DNA of 64,000 bases from UBA2357 sp041916775. Lineage in GTDB: Bacteria; Pseudomonadota; Gammaproteobacteria; Burkholderiales; Rhodocyclaceae. The notes below the pieces were generated by a model. That model saw only the letters and a program-made list of their open reading frames with translations. It did no database searches and was not told the origin of the DNA. Location: contig JAYRYZ010000029.1 in NCBI GenBank assembly GCA_041916775.1, forward strand, positions 1 through 64,000. The letters run 5' to 3'. Below are positions 8,142 through 16,567 of this stretch, piece by piece (position 1 is the stretch's first letter; every line of letters starts with the position of its first letter). Both the position numbers and the translations under genes were made by a program.

Positions 8142-8968
8142 GGAGAATCCGGATCCTAGCTGCGCTGCTGGGACTGGGACTCAGCGTGGCACATGCCGAC
8201 CCCGGCGTCCTCGGCGGCCTTATGCTCAGAGTTCCTGCCGACCCGGTACGGTGGGCCGGCATCGTGCCAGGAAACGGAGACGGCGGAAGTGCCGGTTCAG
8301 TCCTGTATCCCGCTCCGACTGCAGGTGCATTCGTCGCCGGACTCGTCGCGCACGGGATATTGAACGAATCGGCAAGGCAAGGACGCATAGACGCAGCGCA
8401 GGAGGCCGCGGACGCGGTGCTCGAGCCCTACGCAGAGACACTTGCAGCGATCAGGCAAGCAGAGCTGATCAAGGCCACGTCCCATGATCTCGCAACGCAC
8501 ACGGCAGGTACGGGACAGGGGGAATCGGGCAAGGAAGCGATTCTTGACTACCAGCCGACCTTCTACCTGTCGCCAGATGAACGAGCCATCGTCCTTGACC
8601 TGCACATCACGTTGACGCAGTCGGCAGACGAAGACAATCCGCGCTACCGTAATGTCGTTCGGGTGGTTTCTCAACCAGTCGCCAGCGACAACGCCAGGGC
8701 GTGGTGGCTGGAGCCAGGCACAGAGCGGCTTCGCGCCCAGGCCGGTGCATTACTCGCGCAGGCGTTTCTGCTGGCGTTTGAGGACATGCACGGCACACTC
8801 TCCGACGCGAACACCGAACAACGGACGGTGCGCTATCTGTTGGGCAACGACAAGCACGTGGAACGCGCAGCCATCATCGAACGGCGCTGCGGGTGGATCC
8901 ACTTGCGCACTCTGCGCGGCGAGTTGATGATCGTCCCGGACATGGCGACGTCGCAGTGCAAGGATTGA
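8138..8968 (+). CDS. Hypothetical secreted protein
   Basis: The 276-residue protein has a typical cleavable signal peptide (RILAALLGLGLSVAHA, cleavage before DPG). The mature part contains a long helical region (about residues 75-115, AARQ/AAQEAADAVLEPY) and a later beta-rich region with YQPTFYLSPDERAIVLDL. A C-terminal cysteine pair (RRCGWIHLR and SQCKD) may form a disulfide. No family is recognised. The ATG lies in the stop of the upstream lipoprotein gene, so they form a two-gene unit. Confidence 0.7.
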   Translation: MRRIRILAALLGLGLSVAHADPGVLGGLMLRVPADPVRWAGIVPGNGDGGSAGSVLYPAPTAGAFVAGLVAHGILNESARQGRIDAAQEAADAVLEPYAETLAAIRQAELIKATSHDLATHTAGTGQGESGKEAILDYQPTFYLSPDERAIVLDLHITLTQSADEDNPRYRNVVRVVSQPVASDNARAWWLEPGTERLRAQAGALLAQAFLLAFEDMHGTLSDANTEQRTVRYLLGNDKHVERAAIIERRCGWIHLRTLRGELMIVPDMATSQCKD

Positions 8969-9392
8969 CCGGATCAAGCGATCGCTGAGGCGACCGTGTC
9001 GGATACCCCCGGCCGTCGGTGTCGTCAAGATCCTTTAGCCCATGCCTTGGTCATGATCAAGGCCTCGTCGACAGCAATGCATCGAAGCGATCGGACTGAT
9101 TGCCTGCGTTGCCGCTTCCTTGCTGAGCTCGCCACCACCACCACCAACACAACCTCGGCGGAGGCCGGGAGCACGTCCTGCATGGCGCAACCAAGCGCAA
9201 CACGCCAACGGTGTTCATAGAATGCGCACCCTGAAATGAGTTGCCGCGAACGCTTGAACCGCGCGCCGGCTGGTGGCATGGTTGCGCTAGAGCGGCGGCA
9301 TCAGGCCGTACCGACGGTGCCGCCGGTGCGCATGCCGCATCGCCCATCGATCGCACGCGCACATGTGCGACTGACCCAAACGGAGACATACC
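8969..9392. other. Non-coding stretch
   Basis: Short open frames occur on both strands, but none has a ribosome site, sensible composition or family resemblance. The stretch includes a short CCA triplet run near 9130-9160. A ribosome site (cggaga) before the paaY start lies at its end. Confidence 0.5.
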
Positions 9393-9995
9393 ATGCCCTG
9401 TTACGAGATCGACGGCGTACGCCCGGTCATCCATCCCACCGCTTTCGTCCACCCCGACGCCGTGCTGATCGGCGACGTCATCGTCGGGCCGCGCTGCTAT
9501 GTGGCGCCGCTGGCGAGCCTGCGCGGCGACTTCGGCCGCATCGTGCTCGAGGAAGGCAGCAACATCCAGGACACCTGCGTGATGCACGGCTTCCCCGGCA
9601 CCGACACCGTTATCGAGGTGGATGGCCACGTCGGCCATGGCGCGGTGCTGCATGGTTGCCGCGTGGGGCGCAACGCGCTGGTGGGCATGAACGCGGTGGT
9701 GATGGACAACGCGGTGATCGGCGAAGCGGCGATCATCGCCGCCTGCGCCTTCGTGAAGGCGGGCATGACCATCCCGCCGCGCGTGCTGGCGGCAGGCATG
9801 CCCGCCAAGGTGATGCGCGAGCTTTCCGAACAGGAAATCGCCTGGAAGGGCGACGGTACGCGCTGCTATCAAGACCTGACGGTGCGCAGCCTGGCAACGC
9901 TCAAGCCGTGCGAACCGCAGACCGAGGTCGAGCCCGGCCGCAAGCGCTTCGAGTTCCCGGGCGTGGTGCCGCTGGTCGAAGCCAAGAAGGGTTAG
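9393..9995 (+). CDS. paaY: PaaY-type gamma-carbonic-anhydrase-fold protein / thioesterase
   Basis: The 200-residue protein is a left-handed beta-helix of the gamma-carbonic anhydrase superfamily. The start MPCYEIDG, the hexapeptide repeats (HPTAFVHPDAVLIGDVIVG), ASLRGDFGRI, NIQDTCVMHGFPGTDTV and GHVGHGAVLHGC match PaaY closely. The histidines of the last two motifs are the metal ligands. The C-terminal EIAWKGDGTRCYQDL and EVEPGRKRFEFPG are also PaaY-like. PaaY hydrolyses dead-end CoA esters formed during aerobic phenylacetate degradation. Here it stands apart from any paa operon, with cggaga before the ATG. A general CaiE/PaaY-like hydrolase is the alternative. Confidence 0.85.
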   Translation: MPCYEIDGVRPVIHPTAFVHPDAVLIGDVIVGPRCYVAPLASLRGDFGRIVLEEGSNIQDTCVMHGFPGTDTVIEVDGHVGHGAVLHGCRVGRNALVGMNAVVMDNAVIGEAAIIAACAFVKAGMTIPPRVLAAGMPAKVMRELSEQEIAWKGDGTRCYQDLTVRSLATLKPCEPQTEVEPGRKRFEFPGVVPLVEAKKG

Positions 9996-10091
9996 CCCGC
10001 CCAAAGGCCGTGCAGCCGCGCGATGCGGTTCGGCGCATGGTCCGCCATGCAAATTTGCTAGACTCGGGAAAATCAACGAAACGGGCACACG

Positions 10092-11075
10092 ATGACCATG
10101 ATGAACATCCCCACACTGCGCCGCTGGCTACTTGCCGGCCTGACCGCCTCCCTGCCCCTGCTCGCCTCGGCCCCGGCGCTTGCCGAAGCCGCCAAGGTGG
10201 GCACCCAGGTACCGGGTTACTACCGCATGATGGTCGGCGAGATCGAGCTCACCGCGCTGTTCGACGGCCGCTTCGGGCTGGACGTGGGCATGCTCAAGAA
10301 CGCGCCGGCGGAAAACATCGCCGCGCTGCTCGCCGCGCAGCTGAAATCGGGGCCGCAGGTGCAGACCGCAGTGAACGCCTATCTGGTCAACACCGGCAAG
10401 CAGCTCGTGCTGGTGGACACCGGCGCTGCAACCGCCTTCGGCCCCACGCTGGGCATGGTGCTGCAGAACCTGAAGGCCGCAGGCTACACGCCCGAGCAGG
10501 TGGACGCGGTGCTGCTCACCCATCTGCATGCCGACCATGTGGCCGGCCTGCTCGGCGCCGACGGCAAGCCGGCGTTCCCCAACGCCACCATCCACGCGGC
10601 CAAGGCGGATGCGGATTTCTGGCTGCCGGCGGAGGCGCTGGCGAAAGCCGCGGAAGGCGCCAAGCCCTTCTTCCAGATGGCACAGTCGTACACCGCGCCG
10701 TACATTGCCGCCGGCAAGTGGAAGGTCTTCGGCGACGATGCCGAAATCGTGCCGGGCATCACCGCGCAGGCCCTACCCGGCCACACCCCCGGCCACAGCG
10801 GCTTCCTGCTCTCGTCAGGACAGTCGAAGCTCCTGATCTGGGGCGACATCATCCACAACGCCGCGACCCAGTTCGCGAACCCGGACATCGCGATCGAGTT
10901 CGACATCGACCCGGCGCAGGCGGTGGCGACCCGCAAGGCAGTGCTCGCCGCCGCCGCGGACGAATCGCTGGTGGTTGCCGGTGCGCACCTGCCCTTCCCC
11001 GGCATCGGCCAGGTGCGTGCGGTCGCGGCGGGCCGCTACGAGTGGATCGCGCAGGAGTTCACGCCGCTCGACTGA
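10092..11075 (+). CDS. Exported metallo-beta-lactamase-fold hydrolase
   Basis: The 327-residue protein has an N-terminal signal peptide ending ASAPALAEA. The metal-binding motif HLHADH lies near residue 145, followed by LPGHTPGHSGF and WGDIIHNA. The final histidine is probably in GAHLPFPGIG. This arrangement is that of quorum-quenching lactonase-like or general MBL hydrolases, not of beta-lactamases. The substrate cannot be assigned. It follows paaY by about 100 bases in the same direction and may have its own promoter. An ATG three codons downstream (10101) is an equally possible start. Confidence 0.8.
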   Translation: MTMMNIPTLRRWLLAGLTASLPLLASAPALAEAAKVGTQVPGYYRMMVGEIELTALFDGRFGLDVGMLKNAPAENIAALLAAQLKSGPQVQTAVNAYLVNTGKQLVLVDTGAATAFGPTLGMVLQNLKAAGYTPEQVDAVLLTHLHADHVAGLLGADGKPAFPNATIHAAKADADFWLPAEALAKAAEGAKPFFQMAQSYTAPYIAAGKWKVFGDDAEIVPGITAQALPGHTPGHSGFLLSSGQSKLLIWGDIIHNAATQFANPDIAIEFDIDPAQAVATRKAVLAAAADESLVVAGAHLPFPGIGQVRAVAAGRYEWIAQEFTPLD

Positions 11076-11090
11076 TGTGGCGAATACGCG

Positions 11091-11732
11091 ATGGAATCAC
11101 TTCTCAAGCCCTTCATCACGCTGCTCGCGATCGTCAATCCGATCGGCGTAGTGCCCTTCTTCATCCACTTCACGCGCGACTTCGGGCCCGCCCAGCGGCG
11201 CCAGACCGCGCGCATCGCGGCGATCTCGGTCGCCGTGGTGATCGGGGTGAGCGCGCTCGCGGGCCTCAAGGTGCTGGAGGTCTTCGGCATCTCGCTCGCC
11301 TCGTTCAAGGTGGGCGGCGGCCTGCTGTTGCTGATGAGCGCGATCCAGATGCTGCACGCGGAACCCGCCGAATCGCGTCCGCAGGATGTCGCCGAAGGCG
11401 CGACCCGCGCACAGACCGGTGCGAGCATTGCGGTGGTGCCGCTGACGATTCCGCTCCTGACCGGGCCGGCGGCGATCTCCACCGTAGTGATCTACGCCGA
11501 GCGCACCACCAGCGCCTGGCAACTCCTGATCCTGATCGGCTACGGCATCGTGCTCGGTGCGGCGACCTGGCTCGCGCTCTCCGCGGCGGGACGCATCGGC
11601 AAGGTGCTTGGGCAGACGGGGATCAACGTCATGACCCGGCTGATGGGCCTGATCCTCGCCGCAATCGCGGTCGAGGTGATGTCGCACGGGCTGCTCGAGC
11701 TTTTCCCGGCACTTGCCGGCAAGGTCCGCTGA
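11091..11732 (+). CDS. MarC family integral membrane protein
   Basis: The 213-residue protein has about six membrane helices. It starts with LLKPFITLLAIVNPIGVVPFF, the hallmark N-terminus of the MarC/UPF0056 family, and has internal GGGLLLLMSAIQML and PLTIPLLTGPAAISTVV. The family is widespread; despite the name, a role in antibiotic resistance is not supported and the transported substrate is unknown. It begins 15 bases after the MBL hydrolase gene and probably shares its transcript. Confidence 0.85.
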   Translation: MESLLKPFITLLAIVNPIGVVPFFIHFTRDFGPAQRRQTARIAAISVAVVIGVSALAGLKVLEVFGISLASFKVGGGLLLLMSAIQMLHAEPAESRPQDVAEGATRAQTGASIAVVPLTIPLLTGPAAISTVVIYAERTTSAWQLLILIGYGIVLGAATWLALSAAGRIGKVLGQTGINVMTRLMGLILAAIAVEVMSHGLLELFPALAGKVR

Positions 11733-11759
11733 GCGCGCGGCGCGCGCGGAAGCCGCTGC

Positions 11760-13304
11760 TCAGGCGTCGAACAGCGAAAGCTGCGGCGACGCCGTGGGTT
11801 CGAGCTCGCGGCGCGCGCCCTCTCCACGCTTGCGACTGCCGTGGCGGACGAACACGGCGCGGCTCGCTGCGCGCGCCTCGGGCGTGGCGTAGGCCGCCTT
11901 GAGGCGCTGCCTTGCCGCCCTTGCTGCCTGCTCGTGATCCACGACCGGCAGCGGGTAATCCCGGCCGATGATGCAGCCGGCGCGCAGCTGCGTCGCATGC
12001 GGCATCAGCCAGGGCTGGTGAATCCACTCCGCCGGCACGCGCGCAAGCTCGGGCACCCAGCGGCGGATGAAGAGGCCGCGCGGGTCCTGGTCCATGGACT
12101 GCTTCACCGGGTTGTAGATGCGGAAGGCGTTGATGCCGGTACTGCCGGACTGCATCTGCATCTGGCTCCAGTGGATGCCCGGCTCATAGTCGACGAAGCG
12201 CTGCGCCAGCACCAGGCCGACCGCGCGCCACGGCTGCCAGAGATGGTAGCAGGCGAATGCAGCAAGCATCGCGCGCATGCGGAAGTTGATCCAGCCGCTC
12301 GCGGCGAGCATGCGCATGCTCGCGTCGACGAGCGGAAAGCCGGTCGCGCCACGCGCCCAGGCCGCGAGTAGGGCCGCATCGACGACTTCGCGCTGCCCGT
12401 CGAGCGCCGGGTGCATGTTGGCGAACTCGATGCGCGGCTCCGACTCGAGCTTCTGCATGAAGTGGCTTTGCCACGCCAGCCGCGATGCGAACGCCGCGAG
12501 CGGGCGGCGCCAGGCGGCGAGCGCGGGGTTGGAGACCACCTGCGCCTGGCGTTCGCGCAGGGCCGCCGCCACCTCGCGCACCGACATCGTGCCCCAGGCG
12601 AGATGCGGCGACAGGCGCGAACAGCTGTGCGCCGCCGACAGTGGTGAGGACAGCCCACGCGCGTACTCGACGCCACGCATGCCGAGAAAGCCCGCGAGCA
12701 GCGCCGCTGCCGCGTCACGCCCGCCGGGCTGGGCGTCGGGGCAATCGTCGGGGGGCATCAGCGTACCGGGCGCCTCGGGCAGCGTGCCGCTCGGCACATC
12801 GGTAAAGGCGATGCGCGCGGGCGGCGGGGTGAGCGGTGCTGCGATGAAGGTATCCCAGTGTGCAGCCCACTGGTCGCGGGAACCGAGCCGTCGCACCACC
12901 CCGTCCTGGCGGAGCTCGTGCCACGGCACGCCGGCCTGACGCGCCCAGTCACGCACCCGACGGTCGCGCGCGAAGGTCCACGCGTTGCCGCTCTCCTCGT
13001 GCGACCACAGTCCCGCAACGCCGCCCCGCGGTCGCAGGCCGTCGTGCAGCTCGGCGAGGACCTCAACGACATCACCGACGCGGACCACCAAGCTACCCCC
13101 CAAGGCCTCGAGCGCCTGCGCGAGCGCGCGCACGCTCTGGCGGACGAAGCGCCACTGTCGCCGCGAGGCGTCCGGCTGCTGCCAGTAAGCGGGCTCGACG
13201 ATATAGATGGGGAGCACACGACCACGCCGCGACGCCTCGAACAATGGTCGATGGTCGTGCATGCGCAGGTCGCGCTTGAACCAAACAACCTGAATCTGAT
13301 CCAC
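11760..13304 (-). CDS. Photolyase/cryptochrome family flavoprotein
   Basis: The protein has 514 residues from a GTG at 13304. That start is preferred because ggaagg lies 6 bases upstream and the protein then begins directly with the antenna domain (VDQIQVVWFKRDLRMHDHRPL). The N-terminal alpha/beta domain covers about residues 1-135. The helical FAD domain covers about 200-460, with WGTMSVREV, LAWQSHFMQKLE, GFPLVDASMRML, NFRMRAM and DYEPGIHWSQMQMQSG followed by FRIYNPVKQSMDQDP. These are FAD- and DNA-binding landmarks of the family. It probably repairs UV-induced pyrimidine dimers with light. The exact class (CPD photolyase or cryptochrome-like) is unclear. It is divergent from the small membrane protein/chemoreceptor pair, 118 bases away. 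Confidence 0.85.
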   Translation of the reverse strand: MDQIQVVWFKRDLRMHDHRPLFEASRRGRVLPIYIVEPAYWQQPDASRRQWRFVRQSVRALAQALEALGGSLVVRVGDVVEVLAELHDGLRPRGGVAGLWSHEESGNAWTFARDRRVRDWARQAGVPWHELRQDGVVRRLGSRDQWAAHWDTFIAAPLTPPPARIAFTDVPSGTLPEAPGTLMPPDDCPDAQPGGRDAAAALLAGFLGMRGVEYARGLSSPLSAAHSCSRLSPHLAWGTMSVREVAAALRERQAQVVSNPALAAWRRPLAAFASRLAWQSHFMQKLESEPRIEFANMHPALDGQREVVDAALLAAWARGATGFPLVDASMRMLAASGWINFRMRAMLAAFACYHLWQPWRAVGLVLAQRFVDYEPGIHWSQMQMQSGSTGINAFRIYNPVKQSMDQDPRGLFIRRWVPELARVPAEWIHQPWLMPHATQLRAGCIIGRDYPLPVVDHEQAARAARQRLKAAYATPEARAASRAVFVRHGSRKRGEGARRELEPTASPQLSLFDA

Positions 13305-13422
13305 GACGAACCTTCCACGTTTGGTTTGAATAGCCGTGACATCCGACATCAGCCATCCAGACAAGATTCCACCGCAGGTCGATAATCGCTCAAGCCCGTT
13401 TGTTGCTGTCCGATATCCCACC

Positions 13423-13599
13423 ATGCACACAACCTATCCGCAGACCGGCCGATCGCAGCGCTACCCACGCTGGCTGCGTGGCGCGCTTCTGGTGACATGG
13501 CTCGCTTACAGCCTGGCGGCCCTCGCCTGGTGGGCCTACACCGAACCCGGCGCCGATGTCTGCGTCGCCCGAGCCACCCCGCAAGCGGAGGAGCGATGA
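13423..13599 (+). CDS. Small single-pass membrane protein upstream of the chemoreceptor
   Basis: This 58-residue protein has a basic N-terminal region (QRYPRWLR) followed by one hydrophobic segment (GALLVTWLAYSLAALAWWAY) and a short outside tail. The stop overlaps the ATG of the chemoreceptor gene (ATGA), and the receptor's ribosome site (ggagg) lies in its last codons, so translation is coupled. No family is recognised. It could be an accessory subunit of the receptor. Confidence 0.5.
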   Translation: MHTTYPQTGRSQRYPRWLRGALLVTWLAYSLAALAWWAYTEPGADVCVARATPQAEER

Positions 13600-15098
13600 T
13601 GTCCCAATCGAACACCGAGGAGTTGCTGCGCCCGTACCGCATCGATGCCGACCGGATCATGCAGGCGGCGCTAGCCGGGCTGCTGGTGGTCAGCGTCGCG
13701 CTCGGCGTGTACACGGGAACGCTAGCCGTCGCACTGGCGATCGGTCTGCCGGCGGTGATCGTCCCCGTCGCACTGATGCGGCTGGCACCGGGCTCGCTCG
13801 GCGGACGGAGTGCCGCCGCAGCGGCGCTGATGATCTTCGCCGCACTGATGATCCAGCAGACGCGCGGGATGATCGAAACCCACTTCGGCATCTTCGTCCT
13901 GCTTGCCTTCCTGCTTTACTACCGCGACTGGCGCCCCATCCTCGTCGCGGCTGCGGTGATCGCGGTGCATCACCTGTCGTTCAACTACCTTCAGGCGGCA
14001 GGTACGGGGCTGTATGTCTTTGCCAATGGCACCGGACTGCAGCGCGTGATCCTGCATGCCGTGTATGTGGTGGTCGAGGCCGGCGTGCTGATCTACATGG
14101 CGGTGCGGCTCCAGGCCGAGACGGTCGAGGCCGCCCAGGTCGCCGAGCTCGCGCGGAAGATGGCGCAGGGCGATCTCTCGATGCAGCCTGCACAGGCCGG
14201 GGCAACCTCGCTCCTGGGCGAGGTCGTGCGGATGCAGGCGGCGCTGGCCGCGCTCATTGGCGACGTCGGGCGGGAAGCGCACACGGTTTTCGCGAGCACC
14301 GAGAGCCTGTCCGGGCTGACGCACCGGGTCAACGAGCTGATGGATCGCGAGCGCGACGAAACCAACGCGATTGCCGGCCAGATTGCCGGCATGACGGATG
14401 CGATCAGCCGGCTCTCGCAGGTTGCCGACACTGCGCGCCAACGCGCGATGAGCTCGGGCGAAGCGGCGCGCGAAGGCGGCAAGGTGGTACGGGCGTCGAT
14501 AGACGAGATGCACGGTATCCACTCGACCATCCAGGCATCCGCGCAGAACGTCGAGCGACTCGGCAACCAGTCCGACCGAGTCGCCGCTGTGGTCGGCCTG
14601 ATCAAGGAGATCGCGGGACAGACCAACCTGCTCGCGCTCAACGCGGCGATCGAGGCGGCCCGTGCCGGCGAACAGGGACGCGGTTTCGCGGTCGTCGCGG
14701 ACGAGGTGCGCAAGCTCGCCGAACGCACGGCGGCCGCCACCGAAGAGATCGCCACGATGATCTCGGACATCCAGGCCAGCAAGGCCGCCGCGCTCGCGAG
14801 CATCGACATCGCGGTGGAACGGGTCGGCACCGGCAGCAGACTCGCGACCGAGGCGAGCGAATCGATCTCGCGCATCACCGGTGAGGCGGGCGATGTTGAA
14901 GCCGTGGTGGGTGAGATCGCAACAAACCTGAGCAGGCAATGCGACACCAGCCACAGCCTCGCGCAGGCAGTGGCCGCTGTGGCCGATTGCGCTGACGAGA
15001 GCACGCGAGCCGTCGCGTCCACGGTCAGCGAGCTTGCCAGGCTCAAGCAAACGGCAAGCCATCTCGATCAGCTCGTTGCGCGCTTTCGTACCGCCTGA
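13596..15098 (+). CDS. Methyl-accepting chemotaxis protein with a multi-helix membrane sensor
   Basis: The protein has about 500 residues. Residues 20-180 form about six hydrophobic helices with short loops (for example ALAGLLVVSVALGVY and FGIFVLLAFLLYYRDWRPI) instead of a periplasmic ligand domain. A short HAMP-like linker (ELARKMAQGDLSM) leads to the signalling domain. The conserved hairpin tip (IAGQTNLLALNAAIEAARA, then GRGFAVVADEVRKLAERT) lies around residues 345-390 and would bind CheA/CheW. No CheR-docking pentapeptide is seen at the C-terminus. The membrane sensor implies sensing within the membrane or of the energy state. No che genes are in the window apart from the CheB-CheR fusions. 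Confidence 0.85.
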   Translation: MMSQSNTEELLRPYRIDADRIMQAALAGLLVVSVALGVYTGTLAVALAIGLPAVIVPVALMRLAPGSLGGRSAAAAALMIFAALMIQQTRGMIETHFGIFVLLAFLLYYRDWRPILVAAAVIAVHHLSFNYLQAAGTGLYVFANGTGLQRVILHAVYVVVEAGVLIYMAVRLQAETVEAAQVAELARKMAQGDLSMQPAQAGATSLLGEVVRMQAALAALIGDVGREAHTVFASTESLSGLTHRVNELMDRERDETNAIAGQIAGMTDAISRLSQVADTARQRAMSSGEAAREGGKVVRASIDEMHGIHSTIQASAQNVERLGNQSDRVAAVVGLIKEIAGQTNLLALNAAIEAARAGEQGRGFAVVADEVRKLAERTAAATEEIATMISDIQASKAAALASIDIAVERVGTGSRLATEASESISRITGEAGDVEAVVGEIATNLSRQCDTSHSLAQAVAAVADCADESTRAVASTVSELARLKQTASHLDQLVARFRTA

Positions 15099-15256
15099 GG
15101 CCGTATCGCAGCGCAGCGGGCCGCTCACTGAATTGGGTCGTTCTTCGCATTGCGTTGCAGTGTTTTTCACTACGAATCATTTAATTCACAAAGAAAACAC
15201 TAAGCATCAATCTCTACACTGGAGACATTCAACAACATGATCCCCAGGAGAGACTC
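15099..15256 (+). promoter_or_regulatory. AT-rich promoter region of dadA
   Basis: The stretch from about 15155 to 15235 is strikingly AT-rich for this genome and lies directly before dadA. The ribosome site caggaga ends about 6 bases before the ATG. I cannot fix -35/-10 boxes with confidence. In other bacteria dadA-dadX is under Lrp-type control, which this region would suit. Confidence 0.4.
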
Positions 15257-16567
15257 ATGAACGCGATCGTTCTCGGCAGCGGCGTCATCGGCACGACCAC
15301 CGCCTGGTATCTGGCACGCGCCGGCATCAAGGTCACCGTCATCGACCGCCAGGACGCGCCGGCGATGGAGACCAGCTTCGCCAATGCCGGTCAGGTCTCT
15401 CCCGGCTACTCCACGCCCTGGGCGGCGCCGGGCATTCCGCTCAAGGCGATCAAGTGGCTGTTCCAGCGCCATGCGCCGCTCGCGATCCGCGCCGACGGCA
15501 GCCTGTTCCAGTTGCAATGGATGGCGAAGATGCTCGCCAACTGCAACGCCGAACGCTATGCGATCAACAAGGAGCGCATGATGCGGCTGTCCGAGTACAG
15601 CCGCGACTGCCTGCGCACTTTGCGTGCAGAGGCCGGCATCCACTACGAGGAGCGCACCCGCGGCACGCTGCAGCTGTTTCGCAGCCAGGCCCAACTGGAC
15701 GCCGCGCAGCGCGACATCGAGGTGCTGCAGGAGTGCGGCGTCGCTTACGAGCTGCTGTCCCGGGAGGCACTCGCGCAGGCCGAGCCCGCGCTCGCCAAGG
15801 TCCGCGGCAAGCTCAGCGGCGGACTGCGCCTGCCCAACGACGAGACCGGCGACTGCCATCTCTTCACCCGTCGACTCGCCGACAAGGCGCGCGAACTGGG
15901 CGTGGAGTTCCGCTTCGGCCAGCAGATCCGCGGTCTGGTTTCCGAGGGCGGACGCATCAGCGGCGTGCGCGTGGGCGAGCCCTCGAAGGAAGAGATCCTC
16001 ACCGCCGACCATTTCGTGCTCGCACTCGGCAGCTACTCGCGCGAGTTGCTTGCGCCGCTCGGACTGGATCTGCCAATCTATCCGGTGAAGGGTTATTCGC
16101 TCACGATCCCGCTCGTCGATGCCGCGGCCGCGCCGGTTTCCACCGTGCTCGACGAGACCTACAAGATTGCGATCACCCGCTTCGACGACCGCATCCGCGT
16201 CGGCGGAATGGCGGAGCTCGCCGGCTTCGATCTCGGCCTCAACCCGCGCCGCCGCGAGACGCTGGAGATGGTCGTGTCCGACCTCTTCCCCGGCGGCGGC
16301 GATGTGCCCCGGGCCGAGTTCTGGACCGGGCTCCGCCCGATGACGCCGGACAGCACGCCCATCGTCGGCGCCACCCGCTTCGCCAACCTGCACATCAATG
16401 CGGGGCATGGTACCCTCGGCTGGACGATGGCCTGCGGCTCAGGACAGCTCACCGCCGATCTCGTCACAGGTCGCACCCCGGCAATCCGGCATGACGACCT
16501 GGGGCTCTCCCGTTACACACCCGGCAAGCAGGCTCGCCGCAACGACATCCGCCTCTCGCACGCATGA
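15257..16567 (+). CDS. dadA: D-amino acid dehydrogenase, small subunit type
   Basis: The 436-residue FAD enzyme oxidises D-alanine and other D-amino acids to 2-oxo acids and ammonia, passing electrons to the membrane quinone pool. The N-terminal Rossmann motif VLGSGVIGTTTAWYLARAG binds FAD. AMETSFANAGQVSPGYSTPWAAPG and the C-terminal GLRPMTPDSTPIVG and HGTLGWTMACGSG are diagnostic of DadA. Length matches the family (about 430). The stop overlaps the alanine racemase gene (ATGA), forming the classical dadAX catabolic unit in which L-alanine is first racemised. Confidence 0.95.
   Translation: MNAIVLGSGVIGTTTAWYLARAGIKVTVIDRQDAPAMETSFANAGQVSPGYSTPWAAPGIPLKAIKWLFQRHAPLAIRADGSLFQLQWMAKMLANCNAERYAINKERMMRLSEYSRDCLRTLRAEAGIHYEERTRGTLQLFRSQAQLDAAQRDIEVLQECGVAYELLSREALAQAEPALAKVRGKLSGGLRLPNDETGDCHLFTRRLADKARELGVEFRFGQQIRGLVSEGGRISGVRVGEPSKEEILTADHFVLALGSYSRELLAPLGLDLPIYPVKGYSLTIPLVDAAAAPVSTVLDETYKIAITRFDDRIRVGGMAELAGFDLGLNPRRRETLEMVVSDLFPGGGDVPRAEFWTGLRPMTPDSTPIVGATRFANLHINAGHGTLGWTMACGSGQLTADLVTGRTPAIRHDDLGLSRYTPGKQARRNDIRLSHA

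Noticed and set aside
8996..9279. Possible small genes in the gap before paaY
   Set aside because: Frames on both strands lack ribosome sites and show low-complexity translation from CCA/GTT runs.
9236..11902. 888-codon plus-strand open frame
   Set aside because: It runs in another frame across paaY, the MBL hydrolase and marC, all of which have clear family motifs. The translation is Arg/Ala-rich without any domain, as expected of GC-rich shadow frames.
13722..15170. 482-codon minus-strand open frame
   Set aside because: It is antisense to the chemoreceptor and lacks a ribosome site and domains.
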